Assembly (NCBI RefSeq): GCF_001632365.1
Contig: NW_024468521.1
Span: 1 to 64,000 of the forward strand
Origin: Laetiporus sulphureus 93-53
Lineage: Eukaryota; Basidiomycota; Agaricomycetes; Polyporales; Laetiporaceae
Direction: 5' to 3'
Length of the DNA stretch: 64,000 nucleotides
Shown: one piece after another, positions 11,152 through 21,732 of the stretch
Layout: each line of letters opens with the position of its first letter
Numbering within the stretch: the stretch's first letter is position 1
Position numbers and translations under genes: made by a program
The notes under the pieces: generated by a model
What the model was told of the DNA's origin: nothing
Databases searched by the model: none
What the model saw: only the letters and a program-made list of their open reading frames with translations

Positions 11152-13489
11152 ATGTCTCATGCCGCAGCGGACGTCGACAATGATCCTGGCACGAGTGTCT
11201 CCACGGTTCGTGGATTGCAAGGATTGCAGCGATTGAACACAGTCATGCCTCCAGATCTTACTGTCTCGCTGGATATTGGAGGCGGTCGACAGTTATCGCC
11301 GCGACAGCCCTTGCTACATAGCCCTCTTCCCTCCCCTGGAAGTCCCTCTGGCGACTCTGTTTCCTCCCTTCCTTCAGTGTCATCATCCTTCCTCTACTCA
11401 TCAGGGCCAGGAAGCCCTCCGCATGCTCCGTCACACACAAATGATACTCATCAAAGCACTGATACGGACGCTGAGCCACACGACTCTACACAGGGGTTGA
11501 TCATACCGTCGCTCGCGCTACCCATCCTCACCCAGCGACCGACGCCTTACGGCCAGACACTCGGCGACGTGCGCCTCCTCATTCTCGCCCCACGGCACGC
11601 AGCATCATCTGTATCAACCCTTGTCTCGCAGCTCATCGACGAGAATGACGATATAGTCGACGAAGGGGCGTGGGAAGAAGAGGACAGGGGGCACTTCGCG
11701 GGCAGGATCGCAGTGCGCCGGGCATCCACGACCTGGGTGGAGCTTAGGGATGCGCATGGGCTGGAGCACACCGAACCCGCGCGCAATATTGAACTCGTCA
11801 GGGTACCCGGGTATGATGCCGAGGACGCTGTGCGTGGCACCGTGCTTCCTTCTCGCACGCTGCGGTGTCGCTGAATTGGATTACTTGCTGCATCTGCAGG
11901 CGGAAACTATTCTTGGACGCACATTACCTCTTGTCCACGCGCCGTTTCACCAAGTTCTCGAGGCGCTCAATCCCGAGTACGGTCCAAGTACGGTACTAGC
12001 CAACCTACTTTCATCTGCATGTACGCCCCTGTACACTGCATTAATATTGCTCTTGACGTCATGTGAGTGTTCTATTCTCAGCGCTGTCGGGTTTGCGCTG
12101 TTGTAGCAGGACCTTTCGCCTTTTGCACGAGTGTACATGCGGATCTAGGAGGTCGCTCGTACAGGCCGCAGAGACGATGCCCATCGTCTCTGGTGCTGTG
12201 AATTCAGGTCGGTCCAGGGGACGTGATCACCGTTGACCATCTGCACCTGAGTATCAACCCGATAGGTGGCATAGAGTTCTTCGCCCGTCTGCGGCAAAAC
12301 CTGCACTTTAACTCGGGGCATTAGCTTGCGCGTGTCGAGCAGGACGAGCCGTGACGAGCTTCCGCTTGTCTCAGGCGATTGGAGCCAAGCCAACCTTGAT
12401 TCATTGATGTATGCTCGCTCAATGTGGTCACCGTCGGATGGCATTTATCAGTGTGGTAGGGGATTAGCCTCCTCTTTGCCGTCGTAGCGACGGATTCGAT
12501 TGAGTCTGTCCATCGACCTGCGTAGCTCGCGGGGCAACCTGGGCTTGCATAGCGTGAAGATTCCGTCACCTGCTCTTTACTCCTTGTGGTAACCAGCATA
12601 CTAACTTTTTGTAGCAGCGCCGACGCAAACCGAGCGAAACCTTCTGGATGCGCTTAGCCCTCATGTCCCCGTCGTCGTGCTACCTCCACTCGCGTCTGAG
12701 TCGTCTTACCCCTTCTATTCCTCGGGCTACTCATCTTACCCTATCTCGATCGCTTCTTCCGCGTACGCGTCGCCACAGCACCCGGCAGGGTCACACTCGC
12801 CTATCACGTCTGCCCCGATCTCCGCGTTCCGTCCAACGTCTGCACATGCCTTGCGGCTCGGCTTGTTCCGCACACCGGAAACGATCGCCCACCTTCGCGG
12901 CGAGAGCGCTGCCCGGTTTCTGCGCTGGCGTGAGGTCGAGCGCGCGGTGAACCGCATTAGCTCTAGCAGTGGTGACTACTTCAGCAAGATGCCAAGCACG
13001 AGCACTAGCTTGGAGACGAGGGCGGGGTACACCCCGTGTGTGCCCAAGTTCCCGTCAGCGGCCAAGAGCAAGCACGGCTGGGACAAGGCCCGTTGGGAGG
13101 CAGAGTGGGAAGGCACATTGTCGCACGATGTCGCAGAGGGGCTGCGCCAGCGCGGTCACGCGAACACTGCTCGTCCGTCAGAGGACCAGCTGCGTGAGCA
13201 GGAGCCGGCGTTTGACGAGTACCGATCCCCACAGGGCTGCGTTCCTTCCCCGCTAGATCCATTGCATGTTGGGTCTCTGTTCATGTTCTCGTTGTCCCTC
13301 CTAGGGCCGCTGCGTGCGCGCCTCGCTCAGTCGTTCGGGTTCGGCGGGCGTGCTAGTACGAATACGATGGACACCGAGCGGAGTGGAGAGAAGAGACGCT
13401 CGCGGACCCTTGGCTTAGGACTGGAAATGGCACTCATGGGCGCCTTCTGTGCGGGCGTAGGTTTGGGGCTTCTTCTAGTAAGAGGGTGA
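11152..13489 (+). CDS. Predicted tail-anchored membrane protein, unknown family
   Basis: Three exons are visible: 11152-11829, 11900-12062 and 12618-13489. The N-terminus is low-complexity and Ser/Pro-rich (LLHSPLPSPGSPSGDSVSS). It is followed by an alpha/beta-looking segment (LGDVRLLILAPRHAASSVSTLV; VELRDAHGLEH; NIELVRVPGYDAEDAAETIL; LPLVHAPFHQVLEALNPEYG; CTPLYTALILLLTS; LLDALSPHVPVVVLPPL) that resembles a nucleotide-binding fold without a P-loop. That comparison is weak. The final 20 residues, MALMGAFCAGVGLGLLLVRG, form one hydrophobic helix right before the stop, typical of a tail anchor. The first intron is 70 bp; the second, 12063-12617, is 555 bp and ends with a perfect TACTAAC branch site. 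The last codons are repeated at 19044, where copy B of the segmental duplication starts. Confidence 0.8.
12063..12617 (+). other. Unusually long intron with embedded foreign-looking sequence
   Basis: The donor is GTGAGTG, and the acceptor side is TACTAAC-TTTTTGTAGCAG. At 555 bp it is about ten times the other introns here. On the opposite strand it contains an open stretch of about 100 codons (12145-12444, with residues such as LVLLDTRKLMPRVKVQVLPQTGEELYATYRVD). This looks like inserted coding sequence, perhaps from a mobile element, but I do not recognise it. Confidence 0.6.
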
Positions 13490-15373
13490 GGCGTCCGCGT
13501 TGGACGTTTTGGACGTGAGTCCCCAAACTGCTCTCATCGATATTGCTCCAAGTTGTATTCTACTGTGACTATTGATCTGCAGTCTTCATTACATTTCAAT
13601 TACAGCTATCATTGGCTTTCGTTCTTCATCGTAAACCCGGTTATGTACGCCGGCTCGATTGCCCGCCTTCGTCGCACGTCTCAACGTAATCTTGCATGCG
13701 TAGGTGAGTGGAATCCTATGTTTGATCAGCACAGTGGCACTTCAGTAGAACTCCGACGTGCAGCTACCCCTTACTAATGTGTGTGTAAGTCTCTATGAAT
13801 TGCACTCCGGTCCCATCATTACTAATGGCACCATCCGATGCTCCTCATTCAAACAGCTAAAGAACTCAGAGGGCCAACGGCAAGGCTACTATTTCGGTTC
13901 ATGTAACGGTGAGGTCGACTTATTGCTGACGATACGCACAATTAACGCTCCGGTTTCAACAGGCCGGTTTGAGGACGTTAATTGAGTGCCGTATCACTCC
14001 GTTCCATGACCAATCTGGAGGAATCCTTGACTTCCCTTCGTCGCCTTCTACAAAAATGCACCGAGACACGTTGACGAAGCAGGACTGTTGAAATACAGGC
14101 TATTTCTGATAAGCTGGCGTTCTGGCCTGTCGAAGACGTAAAACGGAGCCCGCTTAAGCTATCGACAACCCGAACGCTTCCCAGAAGCCCCAGCTATGAT
14201 CCAGTGATTAAGCGCAAGTGTTCTCGGGTATCAAGAGCGTCTTTATTGTAGATCTCGTGCGTTCTCTATTTTGAGAAGCGTCGCAAGCTGTGCCGCATTG
14301 CGGATGCATGATCTGCAATGCCGTCATTCCGCCCATCGACGTATTCTGTCATTGTAAGGTATTTACGACACAAAGCCTGACGACATTCGGGGACGCGATG
14401 TGTTCCATACCGAAGTACGCTCCGTGCCACAAATTTCAATTGCCTCGTTCACGTTGCGCCGACCACCGCAGGCTGCTATTCTTACACCGCTCAACCGACA
14501 GCCGCGCAAGCGTTGGTAATAGCGCGCGACAAAATGTGAAGTCCGCTATCTGTATATGGGTATACGCCGTGTATGCTTTCCGGTCCATTCCCGATTATGA
14601 GGAGCGCCGGCCGCCGCACTGACATCGGACTCTACCGCCCTTTCGAGCAAGCGTCTGCAGCGTAGCAGCGTCGCCCGGTGTCAGAGGAGTATCAGACTCC
14701 AGTCCTCGTCGTAATTTGACTGCGAAGTCAATTTCATTTATCTCATTTTCTCACCTACGCTCTACAGTGGGAATATGTTAGTATGTGCTGCTGCGCCTGC
14801 AGGTCACCTGTTCTTAAGACAACACTACTTTGGCAGCCGGGAGGTGTGTGGCCCCGTTCTTATAGCATTACGGAAGGTCATATGCGGATATCGCTTCACA
14901 GCTGTGGAAGTATCAAGATCTTGATCGACGGCTCATGGATCATTGTTCTGCTGGCTGCATGACTATGGAAAAGTTGCTATTGGTGCATGGAGCGCGGGAT
15001 CCCGGGCAGCCAGGCTCGACGAGTGGCTTTGTCGCTGAGTGGTCTATGTTTTCCAAGTGGGCACTTCTGCAGTTGTTGATGCCAACGGGGAGCTGCGGCA
15101 GCGGCGCTATGAAATCCGAATCGCAGACGGACGGCCATTTCAAGGCACTCAATCACCGTTTTGCCATTCTAGGACCCCCGGCTGATACGCAATGTCTCCA
15201 GCATTCCGAACTCGACAGACCCAGTGTCAATCATCATATCGTAAGCACCGTTCCATTCTCTACCCCGTCCATGGTCACTGAAAAGGTCCATCACAGCTTG
15301 GCAAGGCGCTCATCTGTCGGGGCAAAGTCTGCCATTCATTATGACAGCGAAGCTCTCGCACGAGCGTCCGCAT
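13490..15373. other. Non-genic or decayed block, copy A
   Basis: This is matched by 19095-21059 in copy B. The minus strand near 14600-14760 keeps KLRRGLESDTPLTPGDAATLQT, matching KLRRGLKSDAPVTPGRIAALQT at 20280-20350 in copy B. A lost gene may therefore once have occupied this block, but stops and frameshifts break it in both copies and I cannot name it. Confidence 0.5.
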
Positions 15374-15954
15374 CTACGTACCAGTGACCTTCTGCAACAG
15401 CTTCTCTGCTAAGCCATCCAGCGCCTCCGCTGCGGCCTTCAACTCCTGGTTCACTTTCCCTCCTTCGGGCACTGCGATAAGGGTCGATGGCTGAAAATAC
15501 GACAACTGCGTCCCACGTCCGTCGGGCTTTTCTGCGACCAAGATCCGGAATGGCACTGACAAAGCCGTGCGTATGTCGTGCCGCATCATCGTCTCTGCGA
15601 TGAGAGGGTTTCCGAGTGTATATTGAAAGATCTTCTGCGTCGGCCTCTCGTAGTATGCACTACGCCAATTGTGGAAAGATGCTGCCCCGAATAGACTGAA
15701 GGCAACAGTCAACATTAAAATCGAGGCTGGCACGACGATGGGAGTACTCACACGAAACTGTTCCCACCGGACATATTATGAATACCATCCTCGAGTGCTT
15801 CCCGGGTCTTGACAGTCCCCAGGAGTTTGAGGAGCTGTGGCCCCGTCTTCTCCTTGTTGAGCTCCGCATCGAGACGTGCTGTCACCTCCCGGAGGGGCAG
15901 TGGTGTCTCGTATGTGATGCGTCTGCCGGTGAACTCTGCGACAGCCTTCGACAT
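15374..15954 (-). CDS. DUF302-domain protein, copy A
   Basis: There are two exons separated by a short intron (about 15710-15766), giving about 174 residues. It begins MSKAVAEFTGRRITYETPLP and contains NWRSAYYERPTQKIFQYTLGNPL followed by the core MMRHDIRTALSVPFRIL. These and the GTQLSYFQPSTLIAVP segment match the fungal DUF302 (TT1751-like fold) family, whose function is unknown. The open frame is intact and splice sites match copy B at 21060-21640. The two proteins differ at roughly one residue in five. TATA-like sequence lies about 80 bp upstream (16036-16041). It is the only gene in copy A that still looks functional. Confidence 0.85.
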
Positions 15955-16035
15955 GGTTGTGTAAAATGCTCGCCGTCGAGGTGGCGCCGGATCGAGATGT
16001 AGGGTGGAGGAGCAAAGAGAGGGCTGAGTCGAGCC

Positions 16036-16055
16036 TATATAGCAGAGCGTATAAG
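16036..16055 (-). promoter_or_regulatory. TATA-like sequence upstream of DUF302 copy A
   Basis: Minus-strand CTATATAGG and an adjacent GCTTATAC-like element lie about 80-100 bp before the start codon. The equivalent CTTATAAG is retained in copy B at 21725-21732, with shared flanking sequence (AAGCATTCCGCA). Confidence 0.45.
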
Positions 16056-16077
16056 CATTCCGCACGTCGATCAGCAT

Positions 16078-17072
16078 TCCAATAGCTAAGCCAACCGGAA
16101 GGAGGTAAAATGCTCAACTGTAGAACAGAGCGCTGACAGAAGATCGTATCTTCCTGGAAGTGATTAACGAGGTTAGGAGGGGTACAACTCAGAACGAGCC
16201 GGAATTTAAGTGTCTCCATGTGATTTGACAAAGTTCTCGGCAGATACCTGTGGAGAATACCCGCGTAATGTATCGAGAGCTCCTCCGCAATTGAGCCTTC
16301 CGTGTGTTCGTTCTAGAGTGATATGACATGGGAGTCAGCTGGGAGCAAGGTTCAATGTAACAGCGCCATGGCGTGACGCACACACTGCACGGCGTACTTA
16401 TGACACGTTCAAGATGCTCTCAAAATGCAACAAATCTGTCTCTTCTGGATGCTTCCGCGAAGCTCGGTTCATCCGAATCATGTTCACGTTATTCGCGGGA
16501 TGCCGTGCAGTCTATTTCCGATTCCCGAATGGCAGCGTTGTGGCGACATTCCTATACGCGATGCTTCCATCTCCTTCCCTAGCATCTTAAGAAGATCATC
16601 GGGCGCCGCCGGAGCAGAGAAGAGACTCCATGAGGAGTGTATTCTGATAACAGACCTGCTTGCTTCTCGATGTCGGATTTGTGTCAGAAGCGCCGGGCGC
16701 AGGCTGAAGGATTGGAACATGTATGTATTCTCTAGTTGGTACAAAAGGAACGCTTGCTCTCTCTGAACATGAAACATACACTGCATCTCTTGGTGCTTGC
16801 ACGCGGAGTGCGCCAAGTGTAGGCTGACCGCATAGCGCCGATCCGCTGCGATTTCCCCACAAGGGTAGACGGCCGTGAAGCACTCCAATCTCACAGGTTG
16901 CATCAGAATCTTAGAGTCTGCAACTGCTTCTAGTGGGAAGGATGTATATCCTGAATTTAGGCTCCTGATGACTCACAAACGCGTGATGAGCACTGACTCC
17001 CATTATCGACTGACGGCTGGGATCATGCCAGGGACCGATCTCACAAACTGCCACTTTACATCAAACCTCCGC
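16078..17072. other. Block between DUF302 and F-box pseudogene, copy A
   Basis: It is collinear with 21760-23087 in copy B. A minus-strand open frame (16484-16903; CGEIAADRRYAVSLHLAHSACKHQEM, FHVQREQAFLLYQLENTYMFQ) is partly matched but interrupted in copy B. It may be the remnant of a small gene; I do not recognise it. Confidence 0.4.
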
Positions 17073-18310
17073 CTATATTTTCACAATAAGGAACTGCTGG
17101 CGCACTTCTGGGCCCTCGTACGGCGCAAGGCACACCATCTCCATCGATCGGTCTTCGCGACGACGGACGGCTCGCTTGACCTGGCGTGCGTTTACCAACC
17201 CCGTCACGCGCACCCGATACCGTGAGTCTCTCTGACCACGAATAGGCTGACGTACCTGGATTCCTGGAACACGGCTGTGTTGTCCCCAAAGTCAACACAC
17301 ACTGCCTGACCATGGACAGTGCCTTGTCCCGCAAGCTCGGATACGTCCTCGAAGCCGAGATCCAGCAGACGATTGACGTGCACCGCACGCACGCAACGTG
17401 CCATAGCCAGCACAGGGTCCAGCGAGCCCTATAGCCCACCAACTGGTGAGAACACCGCTAGCATGACCCGTGTGTGAGTGTGCACAGGTCGGTACCTATC
17501 AATGTCGTCTGCTCGACGACGTGACAGAGCTGGCAGATGTCGGCGGTGGACGAGACAGGAGGCTCATGCGCGTGCGATGCATGAAGAAGCGGCGGAGGCG
17601 CGGCCCGCGCCCGTCCATGATTGCCGTGCAAAAGCTCGTCGAGAGCTGGAGCGACGAGTCCGCCGACCGTGGAGATGTGAAAGTGCTCGGGCGATGCAGG
17701 CGCGAGCAGAAAGAGGGTGACATCGCCCTCCCAATTCCCGGGCTGTTGCTCCTGCACGGAGAGCGTGATGGAGCGCAGGCGAGAGAGAGCGCCTGAGCTG
17801 GCGCATCGCTTGCTGAAGTGGGACTCGTCCTGCCGGCTGTCATGAGTGGGTTGTCGCTTGCACAGTGGGTGCACGCGCGAACGCAGGTGAGAGGCTTCCA
17901 TTCTAAGGGCACGCAAACCATGACTGTTCGATGCAAGGACGTTCTATATCCTTGTACGTGACCTTGGGACACCCGGCAATGTATAGCTGTTTTGGTTTGA
18001 TCAAGTATGGAGCCGGAGAGCACGAGCGATATCCGGTATAGGCTGGCGAGCTTCCAACATGAAAGGCTGGTATAGATGGTAGTAGTGCTGGCCGTTGATC
18101 TCGAGCTCTCCCAGTTGAGGGCAAGTGACACGTTGTTTGACAGCGCAGTATGGCTAGCGAGACCCAATCATCAAGCTTTCGGACATATTTCGCGAGATGA
18201 GGGTGCCCAGATAACGTTCGGAAGAGCTGTACCACCTGTTCGCATGAATGAACTCCGATTAGAACCCACGAAGCAGCAGCTGCTGACTCCCTCTTTGCCT
18301 TCTTTGTGAG
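17073..18310 (-). pseudogene. F-box protein pseudogene, copy A
   Basis: It matches the intact F-box gene at 23088-25247 in order: VVQLFRTLSGHPHLAKYVRKLDDWVS, then CPQLGELEINGQHY, KQLYIAGCPKVT, HFSKRCASSGALSRLRSITLS, EHFHISTVGGLVAPALDE, CVRAVHVNRLLDLGFEDVSEL, and the C-terminal RRREDRSME...APYEGPEV. Sequence for the F-box itself is missing at the 5' end. A large internal stretch (exon start EIRDFPKAL to the LLTC region) is deleted. At least one small deletion shifts the frame near 17310. It is clearly non-functional. Confidence 0.85.
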
Positions 18311-18639
18311 CACCAGGATCTGTATAAAGCTACGAGATTGAAAAGGCAGCATCGATGGGCATCGGATGACCTAAGCACATACCGTTGCAATGTGGACTTC
18401 TTACCTCGTGTGCGACGGCAGATCTCAGAGACTCATGAAATCCATGGAAAGACATCAGGATTCTCAAAGCTTTGAGAACCTAAAACCCACCGCAATTTCC
18501 CGCAGTTCATTGCGGAGCTTGTTGGCGTTCTGAGTTGACACGTCAAGTGCGAGAACATCGAGTTCAGCGCTGCGCATGATGGCGATGGCTGGTCGTAACG
18601 TGATCTAGGCAAGGCATGTTCTTCATACTGAGCGATTCG

Positions 18640-18870
18640 CAAGCTAGGAAGCTGAAGCGATCCCCTACTTCAAGCTCAAGAAGGGCGGCGTCAACTTGGC
18701 CTTGCGCGCAGCATGCCCACCAACTTTGCGCAGATCGATTATGTCGCCAAGAAGAAAGACTTGGAGTGCCACATCGTGTCGACAGGTGTGTTCAATTCAT
18801 CTGGATATGTAGTGATTGGACACCAAATGTCTTGTTCAGGCTGGAAGTTCTTTGGAAACTTCATTCAATA
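18640..18870 (+). pseudogene. Phosphoglucomutase gene fragment, copy A
   Basis: It reads IPYFK(L)KKGGVNLALRAACPPTLRRS-like sequence, then QIDYVAKKKDLECHIVSTG, matching residues encoded at about 27540-27657 of the intact gene. The following intron and the start of the next exon (GWKFFGN) are retained too, so the fragment came from genomic DNA, not from mRNA. It ends where a transposon-like fragment starts. Confidence 0.85.
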
Positions 18871-19010
18871 CAGCAGGCATGAGGCCATGATCACAGTCCA
18901 GACGTAACCCAGAATAATCCCACTGTAAGCATTTTGTGATAATTTGTATAATCCAACAATCAGCATTGCAAAAGGACCGTAATAATATTCAAAATAATTG
19001 AGAACAGAAA
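18871..19010. mobile_element. Fragment of the 687-bp palindromic element at the duplication junction
   Basis: CAGCAGGCATGAGGCCATGAT resembles the element end CAGGGGGCATGAGGCCATGAT. It is followed by degraded but ordered matches: CACAGTCCAGACGTAAC, TGTAAGCATTT, CCAACAATCA and AATAATATTCAAAATAATTGAGA. The full copy is at 35149-35835. The fragment lies precisely between copy A and copy B. Confidence 0.7.
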
Positions 19011-19094
19011 TTATCCCCTCTTTTAGTCGCTCAAGTAAAACCTCGCCTTCTGTACGGGCGTAGGTGGGGCTTTTTGTAGTAAGAGGGTAAGCGA

Positions 19095-21059
19095 CTTTTT
19101 GACGTGAGCGCTTGAGCGCTCACCAAACTGCTCTCAGTGATATTGCTCCAGCTTGCATTCTACCTCAAATTCTTGTTCTGCACTTTCAATCCCATTTCAA
19201 TCACAGACTCCATCGTTGGCTTTCATTTGTCATTGTAAACGAGATTATCTATGCCGGCTCGATTTTCCGCCTTCGTCGCGCGTCTCAACGTAATTTTGTA
19301 TGCGTAGGTGGATAAATTTCTACGTTTGATCAGCGGAATGGCCTTTCAGCAGAGTTCCGACGTGTAGCTATGCCTTCCTAATGTGTGGTAAGTCTCTATG
19401 AATTGCACCCGTCCCGGCGGTACTAATGACTCCATCCGATGCTCTTCGTTCAAATACTCAGAGCGCCTCACAGTGTGACGGTGATGTCGACATTATTGCT
19501 GACGATATGCACAATTAATGCTTCGGTTCCCAGAGGACGGCTTGAGGATGTTGAATGCCGTACCGTTCCGCTCCCCGACCAATCTAGAGAGGACCTTGGC
19601 TACCCTCAGCCGACTTCCACTAAAATGCACCGAGACACATTAATTAACGGAGCAGAATTGTTGAAGCGCTGGCTATTTCTGGCAAGCTGGTGCTCTGGCC
19701 TGCCGAAGGTAAAACGAAGCCCGCTTAAGCCATCGACAACCGAACACTTTCCAGGAGTCCAGCTAGTATCCGGTGATTAATGCAAGCGTTCTTGGGTATC
19801 AAGAGCGTCTTTTCTATCGATCTGGGAGCGTCCTCTATATCGATGATCGCCGCAAGCTGTGCCACATTGCGGATGCATGATCGCGAGGACGCGATGTGTT
19901 TCATGCTGAAGTACGCTCCGTGCCACAGTTTTCAATTGCCCCGTCCACGTTGCGTTGACCACTGTAGGCCGCTATTGTTGCTCCGCTCAACTGACAGCCA
20001 CGCAAGCGTTGGTAATAGCGTGCGACAAAATGTGGAGTCCGCTATCTGCATATGGGTGCACGTTCAATTGCCTCGTCCACATTGTGTCGACTGCTATAGG
20101 TTGCCATGTTTGTACTCACTACCGCTCAACTGACATCCACGCAATTGTTCAGAATGTGGAATCTACTAAATCTAATGTATATGGGGGCACACCGTGTATG
20201 ATTTCCGGTTTGTTCCAGCTAACTCGGTTGCGAGGAGTGCCGGTTGCACTGATATTTTGGATCCTACCGCCTCTTTGAGCAACGTCTGCAGTGCAGCAAT
20301 TCTTCCCGGAGTCACCGGAGCATCGGACTTCAGTCCTCGTCTCAATTTGGCTGCCAATTAAATTCACTGATCGTATTTTCTCACCTATGCTCTGCAGTGG
20401 GAATCGGTAGAAGGTGTTGCGGCGCCCGCAAGTCACATGTTCCTACTAGCCCAGACAACGCTACTTTGGCAGCCACTGGGGAGGTGTGCGGCTCCGAGCC
20501 CCATTCTTAACGCATTACGGAAGAGTCATATGCGGATACCGATTCTCAGTTGTGGAAGTATCAAGATCTCGATCGACGACTTATCAAACATTGCTTTCCT
20601 CTTTGACTATGGAAAACCCGCTATTGGTGCATTAGCCGCGGGATCCCGGGCAGCTGGGCTCGGTGAGTGGGTTTCTCACAGAGTTGGCTTCGTTGCTGAA
20701 TGGTCTGTGTTTTCCAAATAGGCATCTCTGCAGCTATTGATGCTCACGGGGAGTTGCTGCGCGCTCCGAGATCCGAATCGCAGACGGACGGCCATCTCAA
20801 GGCACTCAATCACCAGCAGTTCCGAATTCGAAGGACTCAACGTGAACCATCACATCATTAAACGAAACAATTATCATAAGCACCGCTCCATCGTCAACCA
20901 TCAGATCATTATACGAGATAAGTATCATAAGCACCGCTCCGTCTCTATCCACATCTATGGTCACTGAACGGAACCATTACAGCTTGGCAAGGCGCTCCTT
21001 TGTAGCGGGAAGCTCTGTCATCCATCATTAGAGTGATGCTCTCGCACGAACGTCCGCAT
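19095..21059. other. Non-genic or decayed block, copy B
   Basis: This is the counterpart of 13490-15373. Short coding-like patches (IKISIDDLSNIAFLFDYGKP followed by GSRAAGLGEWVSH...GFVAEWSVFS on the plus strand near 20530-20720; KLRRGLKSDAPVTPG on the minus strand) suggest decayed coding sequence. None can be assembled into a gene. Confidence 0.45.
20842..20943. repeat. 51-bp tandem duplication
   Basis: Two adjacent units, each running from AACCATCAnATCATTA to ATCATAAGCACCGCTCC, lie 51 bp apart. Copy A (about 15226-15260) has only one unit, so the duplication arose after the segmental duplication. Confidence 0.75.
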
Positions 21060-21640
21060 CTACGTACCTAAAACCTTCTGTACCAGCTGCTCTGCATCGG
21101 CATCCAGCTTCTCCGCTGCGGCCCTCAACTTGTGGTTTACTTCCCCTCCCTCAGGCACTGCGATAAGGGGCATCAGCTGGAAATACGACAACTGCGTCCC
21201 ACGTCCGTCGGGCCTTTCTGCGACCAGGATTCGGAATGGCACTGACAAAGCCGTGCGTATGTCGTGTCGCATCATCGTCTCGGCTACCAGAGGGTTGCCG
21301 AGTGTGTATTGAATGATCTCCGGTGTCGGCTTCCCGTAGTAGGCATTACGCCAATTTTGGAAAAGCGCTTCGGAGAAAAAACTAAAGGCAGCAGTCAACA
21401 TTCATATCAGAGTGGGCACGCCGAGGAGACTACTCACACGAAGTCGTTCCCACCAGTGAATTGTTTCATACCGCTATCGAGTTCTTCCCGGGTCTTGACG
21501 GTATTCAAGAAGTCAAGGAGAATTGGCCCCGTGTTGTCTTTGTTAAGCTCCACATCCAGACGTGCTGTCACCTCACTGATGGGCAGTGGTGACTCGTATG
21601 TAATGCGTCTGCCGATGAACTCTGCGACAGTCTTCGACAT
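21060..21640 (-). CDS. DUF302-domain protein, copy B
   Basis: This is the paralogue of 15374-15954, with the same two-exon structure. It begins MSKTVAEFIGRRITYESPLP and keeps NWRNAYYGKPTPEIIQYTLG, ETMMRHDIRTALSVPFRILV and GRGTQLSYFQLMPLIAVPEG. It is intact, with substitutions concentrated outside the core segment, as expected for purifying selection on both copies. The family's biochemical role is unknown. Confidence 0.85.
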
Positions 21641-21724
21641 GGTTGTGGGGGTTGAGGCGGCGTTAGATAGAAATGTGGGATTGAGGAGGAAAGGAACTGC
21701 TGAGTTCAAATCACGAAGGAGGGG

Positions 21725-21732
21725 CTTATAAG
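21725..21732 (-). promoter_or_regulatory. TATA-like sequence upstream of DUF302 copy B
   Basis: CTTATAAG lies about 86 bp before the start codon. Position and flank are conserved with copy A. Confidence 0.45.

Larger units (their letters stand above)
13437..18870. repeat. Segmental duplication, copy A
   Basis: This block is collinear with 19044-27740. It begins in the last codons of the tail-anchored gene (GGCGCCTTCTGTGCGGGCG against TCGCCTTCTGTACGGGCG at 19043). It then holds a non-genic block, a DUF302 gene, an F-box pseudogene and a fragment of phosphoglucomutase that includes an intron. Similarity by eye is around 75-85% with many indels, so the duplication is old. Copy A has lost the stretch corresponding to about 25560-27510. 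Confidence 0.9.

Noticed and set aside
12145..12599. Minus-strand open frames as an independent gene
   Set aside because: They are bounded exactly by intron splice sites of the tail-anchored gene, and I see no start context or known domain. I treat them as intron content.
15660..16231. Alternative minus-strand open frames around DUF302 copy A
   Set aside because: The DUF302 reading frame, conserved with copy B, explains the sequence; the others are out-of-frame shadows.
17470..17800. Plus-strand arginine-rich open frames
   Set aside because: They are opposite the F-box pseudogene; the composition is a mirror of its leucine-rich coding strand.
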